Below are positions 1 to 5,605 of a stretch of DNA of 5,605 nt, in pieces. Where the stretch lies: NCBI GenBank assembly GCA_029268165.1, contig JAJUGM010000237.1, positions 1-5,605 on the forward strand, read 5' to 3'. Made by a program: the position numbers and the translations under genes. Position 1 is the first letter of the stretch; each line of letters starts with the position of its first letter. This DNA is from Bacteroidota bacterium (lineage in GTDB: Bacteria; Bacteroidota; Bacteroidia; Bacteroidales; UBA10428). Below the pieces are notes generated by a model. It did not search any database. It worked only from the letters and a program-made list of their open reading frames with translations, and was not told the DNA's origin.

Positions 1-2184
1 AAGGTTGTTGTGGCAACTCCCGGAGCAGTTATTTATAAAGGCAGTGAAAGTTTTGAAATAAAAAAAACCAAAATCAGGGGCATTCTTTCCGAAGGCATGA
101 TATGTGCCGAAGATGAAATTGGAATGGGCGACAAGCACGATGGCATTATGGTATTGCCTGCTAATGTGGAAAATGGCACTTTGGCCAGTGAATACTTCAG
201 GATAGAATCTGATGTTATCTATACAATAGGCTTAACACCTAACCGTATTGACTGTATATCACACTATGGGGTTGCCCGTGACCTGGCTGCAGCCATAGGA
301 AGAGAAAAAGGCCTGAAAGCCCGGTTACCTGATGTAAGTGCTTTTAAAACCGAAAATACTTCATATAAAGTTGACGTTATGATTGAAAATTCCGATGCCT
401 GCAATCGGTATGCCGGTGTTAGTGTTACAGGTGTGCAGGTGGCCCCTTCACCAGCATGGCTACAGGGCAGGCTTCGTGCTATTGGCCTGAATCCGATTAA
501 CAATGTGGTAGATATTACAAATTTTGTAATGCATGAACTGGGGCAGCCATTGCATGCCTTTGATGCTGACCGGCTTAACAGCCGTAAAATTATTGTTAAG
601 ACACTGCCTGCCGGAACACGTTTCATAACACTTGACGGAAATGAACATGAACTGGCTGAAACAGACCTGATGATTTGCGATGCAGCTGGTCCCGTAGCTA
701 TTGCAGGCGTTTTTGGCGGCCTGCATTCAGGTATTACCGAAACTACTAAAAATGTATTTCTTGAAAGCGCTGACTTTAATCCGGCTTCAGTCAGAAATAC
801 CTCAAAAAGACTGGGTATAAACACCGACGCTTCATACAGGTTTGAGCGTGGCATAGATCCCGATATGGTAATAACAGCACTCAAAAGAACAGCATTGCTC
901 ATAAAAGACATTGCAGGTGGTACCATTTCTTCGGAAATAATTGATGTTTACCCTAATCCCATAATTCCATGCAGAATTGAAGTATCATATACCAACATCA
1001 ACAGGCTTATTGGCATTCCCATTGAAAAAAATATTGTAAAAAGCATTCTGCAAAGCCTTGAAATAAAAATACTGAAGGATGAACAAGATACCATGCTTGT
1101 TGAAGTACCTCCCTACCGTGTTGATGTAACAAGAGAAGCTGATATTATTGAAGAAATCCTGCGGATATTTGGCTATAACAATGTACCTTTATCCGATACG
1201 CTCAATTACAGCATTTCATATACTGAGAAGCCCGATAAGGAAAAACTGGTGAACAAAGTATCTGATTTGCTCTGTGGCAGCGGATTTACTGAAATAATGT
1301 CCAACTCAATAACCACTTCATTATATTATGAGAAACTAAAGTCTTTCCCTGACCACCGGCTTGTGAGAATATTAAACCCACTGAGCAATGAGCTGAATGT
1401 TATGCGCCAGACACTAATATTCAGCGGACTTGAGGCTATTATCCATAATATCAACCGGAAGAATGCCAATCTTAAGCTTTTTGAATTTGGCAAAACCTAT
1501 TTTTATTGCCCTGAAAATAAAACAGACGACCCGCTTTCAGCATACCACGAGGAGTTTCATTTTGCCTTGTTCCTCACAGGCATGCTCAGCGAACCAAACT
1601 GGACAGTAAAGGAAGAACCGGTTTCTTTTTTCAGAATGAAAGGATATGTTGAAAATGTATTGCTGCATCTGGGATTTGATATTCATAACCTGGCTACAGA
1701 ATTGATTGAAGATAAAGATGATATTTATTACAACGCGGTTGCCCTGAAATACAATAACACTGCTATTGCTGAAATTGCTGTTTTATCTGATACAATAACC
1801 GAACAGTTTGACATCAGGTCAGTTGTGTATTATGCCGACCTTTACTGGGAAGAAATTTTGAAACATTGTGCAGGATTTCAGGTGAAATATACTGAGATAC
1901 CTCGTTTTCCGGAAGTCAGAAGAGATCTGGCTTTATTACTTGACAAGTCGGTTAGTTTTGAACAGGTTAAACAACTGGCTTATAAAACTGAAAAACAATT
2001 GTTAAAGAGTGTAAATTTGTTTGATGTCTATGAAGATGAAAAATTAGGCCAGAATAAAAAATCCTATGCTGTTAGCTTTATTTTGCAGGACAAGGAAAAG
2101 ACACTTACCGATGAAAAAATTGACAGGATTATGAACAACCTGATGGAAGCATATAAAAATAATTTAAATGCAGAAATCCGTTAA
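1..2184 (+). CDS. pheT: Phenylalanine-tRNA ligase beta subunit (5' partial)
   Basis: Beta subunit of the cytoplasmic alpha2-beta2 enzyme that charges tRNA-Phe with phenylalanine at ATP cost. The frame is open from base 1, so the GTG at 10 is an internal valine codon, not a start; the true start lies upstream. About 727 residues are visible, roughly 85-90 short of the usual ~810-820 for this family in Bacteroidota (family knowledge). Domains in order: the end of the EMAP-II-like tRNA-binding OB fold (residues ~1-55, with GILSEGM and GIMVLP); the B3/B4 editing region (~130-310), containing NNVVDITNFVM, GQPLHAFD, GVFGG and SYRFERG; the B5 domain (~320-395), with PPYRVDV and the metal-associated EADIIEEI; the catalytic-like core (~405-620), with NPLSNELNVMR and FEFGKTY; and the C-terminal FDX-ACB anticodon-binding domain (~632-727), starting at RFPEVRRDLALL. 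It ends with TAA, 29 bases before the next gene, with no visible terminator between them. No frameshift or missing domain is seen in the visible part. Confidence 0.97.
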   Translation, partial: KVVVATPGAVIYKGSESFEIKKTKIRGILSEGMICAEDEIGMGDKHDGIMVLPANVENGTLASEYFRIESDVIYTIGLTPNRIDCISHYGVARDLAAAIGREKGLKARLPDVSAFKTENTSYKVDVMIENSDACNRYAGVSVTGVQVAPSPAWLQGRLRAIGLNPINNVVDITNFVMHELGQPLHAFDADRLNSRKIIVKTLPAGTRFITLDGNEHELAETDLMICDAAGPVAIAGVFGGLHSGITETTKNVFLESADFNPASVRNTSKRLGINTDASYRFERGIDPDMVITALKRTALLIKDIAGGTISSEIIDVYPNPIIPCRIEVSYTNINRLIGIPIEKNIVKSILQSLEIKILKDEQDTMLVEVPPYRVDVTREADIIEEILRIFGYNNVPLSDTLNYSISYTEKPDKEKLVNKVSDLLCGSGFTEIMSNSITTSLYYEKLKSFPDHRLVRILNPLSNELNVMRQTLIFSGLEAIIHNINRKNANLKLFEFGKTYFYCPENKTDDPLSAYHEEFHFALFLTGMLSEPNWTVKEEPVSFFRMKGYVENVLLHLGFDIHNLATELIEDKDDIYYNAVALKYNNTAIAEIAVLSDTITEQFDIRSVVYYADLYWEEILKHCAGFQVKYTEIPRFPEVRRDLALLLDKSVSFEQVKQLAYKTEKQLLKSVNLFDVYEDEKLGQNKKSYAVSFILQDKEKTLTDEKIDRIMNNLMEAYKNNLNAEIR

Positions 2185-2213
2185 TATTTTGTGCCAGCCA
2201 AATCTTATATTGA

Positions 2214-2720
2214 ATGAAAAAAATTGAAGTATTAAAAGGTGATATAACCAAATTAAAAGTAGATGCTATAGTCAATGCTGCCAACAATTCGCTTTTAGGC
2301 GGAGGCGGTGTTGATGGCGCCATTCATCGTGCAGCCGGGCACGGGCTGTTAAAAGAATGCCAGGGCCTGAACGGTTGTGCAACAGGTGAGGCAAAAATAA
2401 CCAGCGGATACAATCTGCCGGCCAAATTTGTTATTCATACCGTTGGCCCTGTATGGAATGGGGGAAATAACAACGAAGATGAACTGCTGGCAAATTGTTA
2501 CAGGAATAGCCTATGGATTGCAGAAAATACAAAACTGAAATCAATTGCTTTTCCATGTATCAGCACAGGTGTTTATGGCTTTCCCAAAAAACGGGCTGCC
2601 GAAATTGCAGTCAGAGAAGTCAGCAACTTTATCGAAAATTGTAAGGAAGTTAAAAAAGTAATTTTTGTTGTTTTTGATGACGAAAATTATTCAATTTATT
2701 CTCAATTGGTTAGGCAGTGA
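2214..2720 (+). CDS. Macrodomain ADP-ribose hydrolase, YmdB-like (O-acetyl-ADP-ribose deacetylase)
   Basis: A 168-residue single-domain macrodomain protein, close in length to E. coli YmdB (~177). The family binds ADP-ribose and removes acetyl groups from O-acetyl-ADP-ribose (a sirtuin product); related members reverse mono-ADP-ribosylation of proteins. YmdB has also been reported to modulate RNase III in E. coli. Visible motifs: GDIT (9-12), VNAAN (20-24), the glycine-rich loop GGGGVDGAIHRAAG (29-42), TGEA (57-60), VIHTVGPVW (73-81) and STGVYGFP (117-124). N24 and D34 match the YmdB catalytic positions, and Y121 lies in the substrate loop. All key residues are present, so the enzyme is probably active. 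No signal peptide or membrane segment is seen, so it should be cytoplasmic. The ATG at 2214 fits because MKKIEVLKGDITK aligns with the family N-terminus. The stop overlaps the GTG start of the next gene (GTGA at 2717-2720), suggesting translational coupling. The substrate in this organism is not shown by the sequence. Confidence 0.93.
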   Translation: MKKIEVLKGDITKLKVDAIVNAANNSLLGGGGVDGAIHRAAGHGLLKECQGLNGCATGEAKITSGYNLPAKFVIHTVGPVWNGGNNNEDELLANCYRNSLWIAENTKLKSIAFPCISTGVYGFPKKRAAEIAVREVSNFIENCKEVKKVIFVVFDDENYSIYSQLVRQ

Positions 2721-3274
2721 AAAGGTTTATATTTGGCATTGTTTTTAGTATAGCTTTAATTCAATTATATCCTCAGTCCGAAAGAATACAAAGCATACAC
2801 AGTGCAAAAATGACCCTTTTTGGCCTTTCATATTCTTATGAATTGGCATTAGGACATGAATCGTCTTTGAATTTTGAACTAATGCTGGCAAGTGCTTTTG
2901 GTTCAGATATTTTGTATGGCGATTACTGGCTTGTTGCTCCTGTTTTAAGAATTGAACCAAGGCTTTATTATAATTATGTTAAAAGAACGATAAAAGAAAA
3001 AAAAGTAATAAATAATGCTGCAAATTATTTTTCCTTATCAACAGATTATCAGGCTGGTATTGGTATTGGGCAAAATGCAGCTTCAAATGCCAATCTTTCT
3101 GTTGTCCTAAAATGGGGAATACATAGAGCCATAGGAAGACATTTCTTTTTTGAAGGTGCTGTCGGTCCAGGGGCTATGGCAACTTCGCCTGATGATTGGA
3201 CACCTTATATTGGCATTGACCTGAAGTTGGGATATGTATTTAACGCAAGAAATAAATCAGATGATAAAAATTAA
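2717..3274 (+). CDS. Small secreted or outer-membrane beta-barrel-like protein of unknown function
   Basis: I do not recognise a named family. The 185-residue product starts with a typical signal peptide: basic MKRF, then a hydrophobic stretch to about residue 18 (IFGIVFSIALIQLY), with likely cleavage near PQ-S at 19-22. The rest alternates hydrophobic and polar residues and is rich in aromatics and glycine. Examples are LFGLSYSYELALG (34-46), the LRIEPRLYYNY region (~77-87), YQAGIGIGQNA (~111-121) and a last strand YIGIDLKLGYVF (~164-175). This is how small Bacteroidota outer-membrane barrels look. A short charged tail (NARNKSDDKN) follows the final aromatic. The GTG start at 2717 is chosen because it gives the complete signal peptide and overlaps the macrodomain stop by four bases. 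The 3' end overlaps the WD40 gene by 14 bases. Both overlaps argue for co-translation with its neighbours. A secreted periplasmic beta protein is the alternative. The barrel call is inference from pattern, without a profile match. Confidence 0.8.
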   Translation: MKRFIFGIVFSIALIQLYPQSERIQSIHSAKMTLFGLSYSYELALGHESSLNFELMLASAFGSDILYGDYWLVAPVLRIEPRLYYNYVKRTIKEKKVINNAANYFSLSTDYQAGIGIGQNAASNANLSVVLKWGIHRAIGRHFFFEGAVGPGAMATSPDDWTPYIGIDLKLGYVFNARNKSDDKN

Positions 3275-4412
3275 GTATAATCAGCTTTGTCTTTTGTTGT
3301 GGGTTCAACTGTTATCTTCACAAAGCTATGATAATAGCATTGTATTAACCAAACACACGGCAGCTGTAAAATCAGTAGCCTTTTCGACCGATGGTTCTTT
3401 ACTGGCCACCGGATCAGAAGATAAGACAATATGTATTTGGAATGTAAAAACAGGTGAACTGGTTACAACCCTCGGGGATAATTTTTTCCCACCGGTTGCC
3501 CTCCGGTTTCGCAGCAACCATCAATTGTTTGTGGCCAGCGGCCCTGATATCAGGCTGATTGACTTTTCAGGCAAAATCATACGAACCTATGCCGGAAAAA
3601 CAGTGCATGTCTGGTCAATCGATTATAATGAAACAGTTAAAAAGGTTACGGCAGGTAGCTTCGGAAAAACAATCAGGGTATGGGATACTGAAACAGGTAA
3701 AGAAATACTTTTACTCGAAGGGCATGAAAAAAGCGCTCTGCCTGTTTGCTTTAGCCCGGCAGGCAACAGAATTTTGAGCGGATCACTTGACCAGTCATTA
3801 AGACTTTGGGATGTAACCACCGGAAATGTAATCAGAAAGATGGAAGGACATACAAGCAACATATTCAGCGTGGCTTTCCACCCTTCGGGAAAATATGCTG
3901 CATCAGCCTCAGCCGATAAAACAATCCGACTCTGGGATCTGGAAACCGGCAATATTTTGCAAACCTATTCAGGGCACACCGGGGGTATTCTTGATGTTGA
4001 ATTCAGCCCCGACGGTAATCACCTTCTCAGCTGTGCCGTTGATCACAATGTTATTCTTTGGGAAACTGTTTCAGGCAATAAACTATACAGTTTTGTTGAC
4101 CATAAGGCAGTTGTTAACGACATTGAATTTAACCCCGACGGATGGTCATTTGCTTCTGCCTCAGATGACAAAACAGCCCGCTTATGGAAAATCGGGAAAA
4201 AGGTATTTCTGGAACATTATTTTTTGAATGAGCTGGAAAATGCCATTGCTGCTTCGCCTCTTTTTAATGCACGCGAATCAGGTGAATCAAAACAGGCTTA
4301 TAAAGAAAGGCAGGACAGGGCAGCAGCTTTTCTTGAAGAGCTTTATGATGAGTATTATAAGAAATATTTGATCATGCTGCAATCACAAAGTATTGAAAAT
4401 CTTAAAAAATAA
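3261..4412 (+). CDS. Exported WD40-repeat beta-propeller protein with helical C-terminal tail
   Basis: A 383-residue protein, probably a scaffold with no enzymatic motif. The N-terminus MIKIKYNQLCLLLWVQLL followed by SSQS is a plausible signal peptide, so the propeller should lie outside the cytoplasm. Seven WD40 blades follow, enough for one closed propeller. Approximate spans are 31-71 (ending CIWN), 72-111 (degenerate, no GH or WD), 112-153 (RVWD), 154-195 (RLWD), 195-237 (RLWD, best conserved), 238-279 (ILWE) and 280-312 (RLWK). Blades 4-6 have GH dipeptides and FSPDG-like turns. The tail (~313-383) is charged and helical, with ESGESKQAYKERQ followed by FLEELYDEYYKKY. It resembles the tail segments seen after WD40 or caspase-like domains in Bacteroidota proteins (recalled similarity, not searched). 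An ATG at 3234 is also in frame, but it adds acidic residues before the signal peptide and deepens the overlap, so 3261 is preferred. The gene overlaps its predecessor by 14 bases and ends two bases before mgsA. Confidence 0.9.
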   Translation: MIKIKYNQLCLLLWVQLLSSQSYDNSIVLTKHTAAVKSVAFSTDGSLLATGSEDKTICIWNVKTGELVTTLGDNFFPPVALRFRSNHQLFVASGPDIRLIDFSGKIIRTYAGKTVHVWSIDYNETVKKVTAGSFGKTIRVWDTETGKEILLLEGHEKSALPVCFSPAGNRILSGSLDQSLRLWDVTTGNVIRKMEGHTSNIFSVAFHPSGKYAASASADKTIRLWDLETGNILQTYSGHTGGILDVEFSPDGNHLLSCAVDHNVILWETVSGNKLYSFVDHKAVVNDIEFNPDGWSFASASDDKTARLWKIGKKVFLEHYFLNELENAIAASPLFNARESGESKQAYKERQDRAAAFLEELYDEYYKKYLIMLQSQSIENLKK

Positions 4413-4414
4413 TT

Positions 4415-4888
4415 ATGATAAAAAAAACAAAACGAATCGGTCTGGTAGCGCATGATAACCGGAAAAAAGACCTGATTGAGTGGGTCGAGTGGAACTGGAA
4501 AACATTAATGCATCATGAGTTGATATGCACCGGGACGACAGGCAGGCTGGTAGAAGAGCTTTTTAGAAAAAAGACTACCGAAGCTAAAGTAAAAATGCCT
4601 CACATCACCAAGTTAAAATCAGGCCCGCTGGGAGGCGATCAGCAACTCGGTGCCATGATTGCAGAAGGAAGAATTGATATGCTGATTTTCCTGTGGGACC
4701 CTATGCAACCGCAACCTCACGACGTAGATGTAAAAGCATTATTGCGGATTACAGTGTTATATAATATCCCTACAGCATGTAACCGCTCATCAGCTGATTT
4801 TATGATTTCTTCAAGCCTCCTTAATACCGACTATAAGCCTGTGTTGAAGGATTATTCAGTTTATATCCAGCGTAGCATTGATACATGA
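4415..4888 (+). CDS. mgsA: Methylglyoxal synthase
   Basis: A 157-residue cytoplasmic enzyme that converts dihydroxyacetone phosphate to methylglyoxal and phosphate. This is the glycolytic bypass that frees phosphate when sugar phosphates accumulate; the product is toxic. Family signatures run in order: LVAHD (10-14), the phosphate-binding TGTTG (39-43), SGPLGGDQQLGAMI (69-82), FLWDP (92-96), PHDVDVKALLR (101-111) and CNRSSADF (~122-129). D75, H102 and D105 correspond to the catalytic-site D71, H98 and D101 of E. coli MgsA; H13 and D14 match H19 and D20. The stretch between TGTTG and SGPLGG is 25 residues, against about 15 in the E. coli protein as I recall it. The ATG lies two bases after the WD40 stop, with no Shine-Dalgarno visible, so translation probably depends on the upstream gene or on the A-rich leader. 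It ends with TGA, followed directly by an out-of-frame TAG. All active-site residues are intact. Confidence 0.95.
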   Translation: MIKKTKRIGLVAHDNRKKDLIEWVEWNWKTLMHHELICTGTTGRLVEELFRKKTTEAKVKMPHITKLKSGPLGGDQQLGAMIAEGRIDMLIFLWDPMQPQPHDVDVKALLRITVLYNIPTACNRSSADFMISSSLLNTDYKPVLKDYSVYIQRSIDT

Positions 4889-4927
4889 TAGCAGTTTAAA
4901 TAATTGATCTTTTTCACTTTAAAACGG

Positions 4928-5176
4928 ATGAAAAGAGCAATTGATTTTGAAATTTGTAAAGAGACAACAGTGAGAATATCAAACGAAAACTATAACACGA
5001 TAAAATATAGAATAAAGCAATCATTGCCTTGGTTATATACTGTAACTCTTCTGTCTGTTGTTTTTATAACAACGGCGATAATGATTATTCTCACGTTCAA
5101 CCATATTTTCCCACAAGTCCATCCTTTAATCTTCATTTTATTTTTTGCTCCAATTATAGGTTTTGCATTCTATTAA
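4928..5176 (+). CDS. Short two-helix membrane protein, probable N-terminal fragment of a decayed gene
   Basis: Function not recognised. Eighty-two residues from the ATG at 4928: a soluble lead of about 33 residues (MKRAIDFEICKETTVRISNE and on), then a hydrophobic helix (~36-56, WLYTVTLLSVVF and following), a short loop with FNHIFPQVHP, and a second hydrophobic stretch (~66-82, LIFILFFAPIIGFAFY). It stops at TAA inside or right at the end of this second segment, with no exit residues. This is unusual for a complete protein. The same frame continues after the stop with protein-like sequence (see 5177-5386), so this is best read as the front part of a longer membrane protein with a C-terminal cytoplasmic domain. 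An in-frame TTG at 4904 would add eight residues; the ATG is preferred because MKRAIDFEI makes a normal start. The gap from mgsA is 39 bases, with no terminator seen. The piece could still be translated as a small membrane protein. Confidence 0.6.
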   Translation: MKRAIDFEICKETTVRISNENYNTIKYRIKQSLPWLYTVTLLSVVFITTAIMIILTFNHIFPQVHPLIFILFFAPIIGFAFY

Positions 5177-5386
5177 CCTTGATACACTGCGATAGCTGAT
5201 ATTGAAATTCTGTTAGATAATGTAAGATTTAGAAGAATCTGGTTGCGACAGTTTATGTTTCACGATAAGAAAGATGATGAATTTCAATGAACTGAAATAG
5301 CATATTATGTATTTCAACCAAACTGGCAATTTGGCCAATTTAAAATGCGCCTTAAGGACGGACGGAAGTTTATATTCTATTTGGTT
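5177..5386 (+). pseudogene. In-frame degenerate remnant of the membrane-protein C-terminal domain
   Basis: No annotated-style gene fits here, but the frame of the upstream membrane protein carries two long open stretches between stops. After TAA (5174-5176) and TGA (5180-5182), 35 codons are open at 5183-5287. They encode IADIEILLDNVRFRRIWLRQ and further residues ending DEFQ. After a TGA at 5288-5290, 32 more codons are open to the TAA at 5387. They encode TEIAYYVFQPNWQFGQFKMR followed by LKDGRKFIFYLV. The alternation of hydrophobic, aromatic and charged residues looks like a beta-rich soluble domain, of the kind often found behind two N-terminal helices in small Bacteroidota membrane proteins. 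Several in-frame stops of two types argue for decay rather than stop-codon recoding. Around 5170-5182 a small indel may also have occurred, since another frame reads INLDTLR there. The right end coincides with the candidate left end of the insertion sequence, so the last two codons may belong to it. Confidence 0.6.
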
Positions 5387-5421
5387 TAACCCCCTAATTC
5401 ACTGGACAAAAATTAATATAA

Positions 5422-5441
5422 TAATTTAGTACAGTAAATTA
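5422..5441 (+). repeat. Perfect 7-bp inverted repeat upstream of the transposase start
   Basis: TAATTTA (5422-5428) and TAAATTA (5435-5441) are exact reverse complements separated by GTACAG. The structure ends seven bases before the OrfA ATG, where a ribosome would bind. It could be a transposase or repressor binding site, or an RNA hairpin damping translation, as some insertion sequences use to limit read-through expression. The stem is purely A/T and so weak as RNA; chance is a real possibility in this AT-rich stretch. Confidence 0.35.
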
Positions 5442-5448
5442 GAAAATT

Positions 5449-5605
5449 ATGAGTAAAAGCAATCGAAAATTTCAGTTGGAAGAAAAACTTCAAATTCTTA
5501 GAGAAGAAGAAACTAACGGGGTTGATGCAACGTGTCGTAAATACATGATTGCCAGGAGTTTGTTTTACAATTGGAAAAACAAGTTTGACAGGCAAGGGCC
5601 CGATG
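5449..5605 (+). CDS. Transposase OrfA, IS3/IS911-like helix-turn-helix protein (3' partial)
   Basis: Fifty-two codons are visible from the ATG at 5449 before the window ends. The start reads MSKSNRKFQLEEKLQILREE, followed by ETNGVDATCRKYMIARSLF, then YNWKNKFDRQGPD. The pattern 'F..E.KLQIL.E....GV.ATCRKY.I..S.FY.WK.KF...G' is the DNA-binding helix-turn-helix of the HTH_Tnp_1 type, found at the N-terminus of IS3-family OrfA. In that family OrfA binds the terminal repeats and is fused to the OrfB DDE transposase by -1 frameshifting; OrfB would lie downstream, outside the window. The ATG has an A-rich leader (AGAAAATT) without a clear Shine-Dalgarno, and sits seven bases after an AT-only inverted repeat. 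A related IS family with the same kind of helix-turn-helix, or a lone orphan OrfA, cannot be excluded. Confidence 0.8.
   Translation, partial: MSKSNRKFQLEEKLQILREEETNGVDATCRKYMIARSLFYNWKNKFDRQGPD

Larger units (their letters stand above)
5382..5605 (+). mobile_element. Left part of an IS3-family-like insertion sequence (right end outside window)
   Basis: The transposase OrfA-like frame beginning at 5449 marks an insertion sequence. A candidate left tip is the TG at 5382, giving TGGTTTAACCCCC, then TAATTC, then ACTGGACA. IS3-family ends typically start with TG and often carry a run of C followed some bases later by a GGACA motif (family knowledge). The tip abuts the decayed membrane gene. Neither the right inverted repeat nor the target-site duplication is in the window, so the exact boundary is an inference; a boundary anywhere from 5382 to about 5400 is possible. 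Confidence 0.55.

Noticed and set aside
10..12. GTG at base 10 as the start of pheT
   Set aside because: The frame is open upstream to base 1 and the codons fall in the middle of the conserved tRNA-binding domain, so the gene is cut by the window edge rather than starting here.
264..926. Long open frame of 220 codons on the minus strand inside pheT
   Set aside because: It lies fully antisense to unmistakable PheT coding sequence, its translation has no recognisable domain, and it is explained by the codon composition of pheT.
3559..4227. Two plus-strand frames (3559-3777 and 3895-4227) overlapping the WD40 gene
   Set aside because: They are out-of-frame readings of the repetitive WD40 coding sequence, and their translations show no domain character.
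4889..4927. Terminator after mgsA
   Set aside because: There is a T-rich stretch (CTTTTTCACTTT) but no GC-rich stem before it, so no intrinsic terminator can be supported.
5174..5290. Stop-codon recoding (for example TGA read as an amino acid) to explain the interrupted frame
   Set aside because: Both TAA and TGA interrupt the frame, and the macrodomain and mgsA genes use TGA as a normal terminal stop at the expected protein lengths.
5331..5338. Palindrome TTGGCCAA as a possible operator
   Set aside because: It is eight bases long, single-copy, and lies inside the protein-like remnant (codons for WQFGQF), so coding history explains it.
5403..5422. TGGACA and TATAAT as a sigma-70-type promoter for the transposase
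   Set aside because: The boxes are only eight bases apart, far below the ~17 needed, and Bacteroidota use a different consensus (TTTG with TAnnTTTG). Only a weak TAATTTAG match is present, without a partner -33 box.
5413..5595. Minus-strand open frame of 60 codons at the right end
   Set aside because: It is antisense to the transposase OrfA start, which has a clear helix-turn-helix signature on the plus strand.

Overview
The window most likely comes from a member of the Bacteroidota. It is fairly AT-rich. Start codons are preceded by A-rich stretches rather than clear GGAGG Shine-Dalgarno sites. PheT, the exported WD40 protein with its 'E..YxxR'-type C-terminal tail, and the small outer-membrane-barrel-like protein all look like Bacteroidota proteins. 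This assignment rests on protein character only; no taxonomic marker such as 16S rRNA is present.

Layout, all genes on the + strand. Bases 1-2184 hold the 3' nine-tenths of pheT (phenylalanine-tRNA ligase beta subunit), whose start lies outside the window. After a 29-base gap come four closely packed genes. They are a YmdB-like macrodomain hydrolase (2214-2720), a small secreted or outer-membrane beta-barrel-like protein with a GTG start that overlaps the macrodomain stop (2717-3274), an exported seven-bladed WD40 protein (3261-4412, overlapping its predecessor by 14 bases), and methylglyoxal synthase mgsA (4415-4888, two bases after the WD40 stop). The tight spacing suggests one transcription unit running from pheT to mgsA, mixing translation, ADP-ribose chemistry, two envelope proteins and a glycolytic bypass enzyme. 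A functional link among these is not established.

From 4889 on the character changes. A short two-helix membrane protein (4928-5176) stops abruptly inside its second hydrophobic segment. The same reading frame then continues past several stop codons with clearly protein-like sequence up to about 5386. I interpret 4928-5386 as one decayed gene. Its 3' end abuts the left end of an insertion sequence, apparently IS3-like. The element's first reading frame (OrfA, helix-turn-helix) starts at 5449 and runs off the window end.

I see no tRNA, rRNA, CRISPR array, convincing sigma-factor promoter or intrinsic terminator. The observations most worth checking are the multi-stop membrane gene ending at the IS, and the co-translated macrodomain / barrel / exported WD40 trio between pheT and mgsA.
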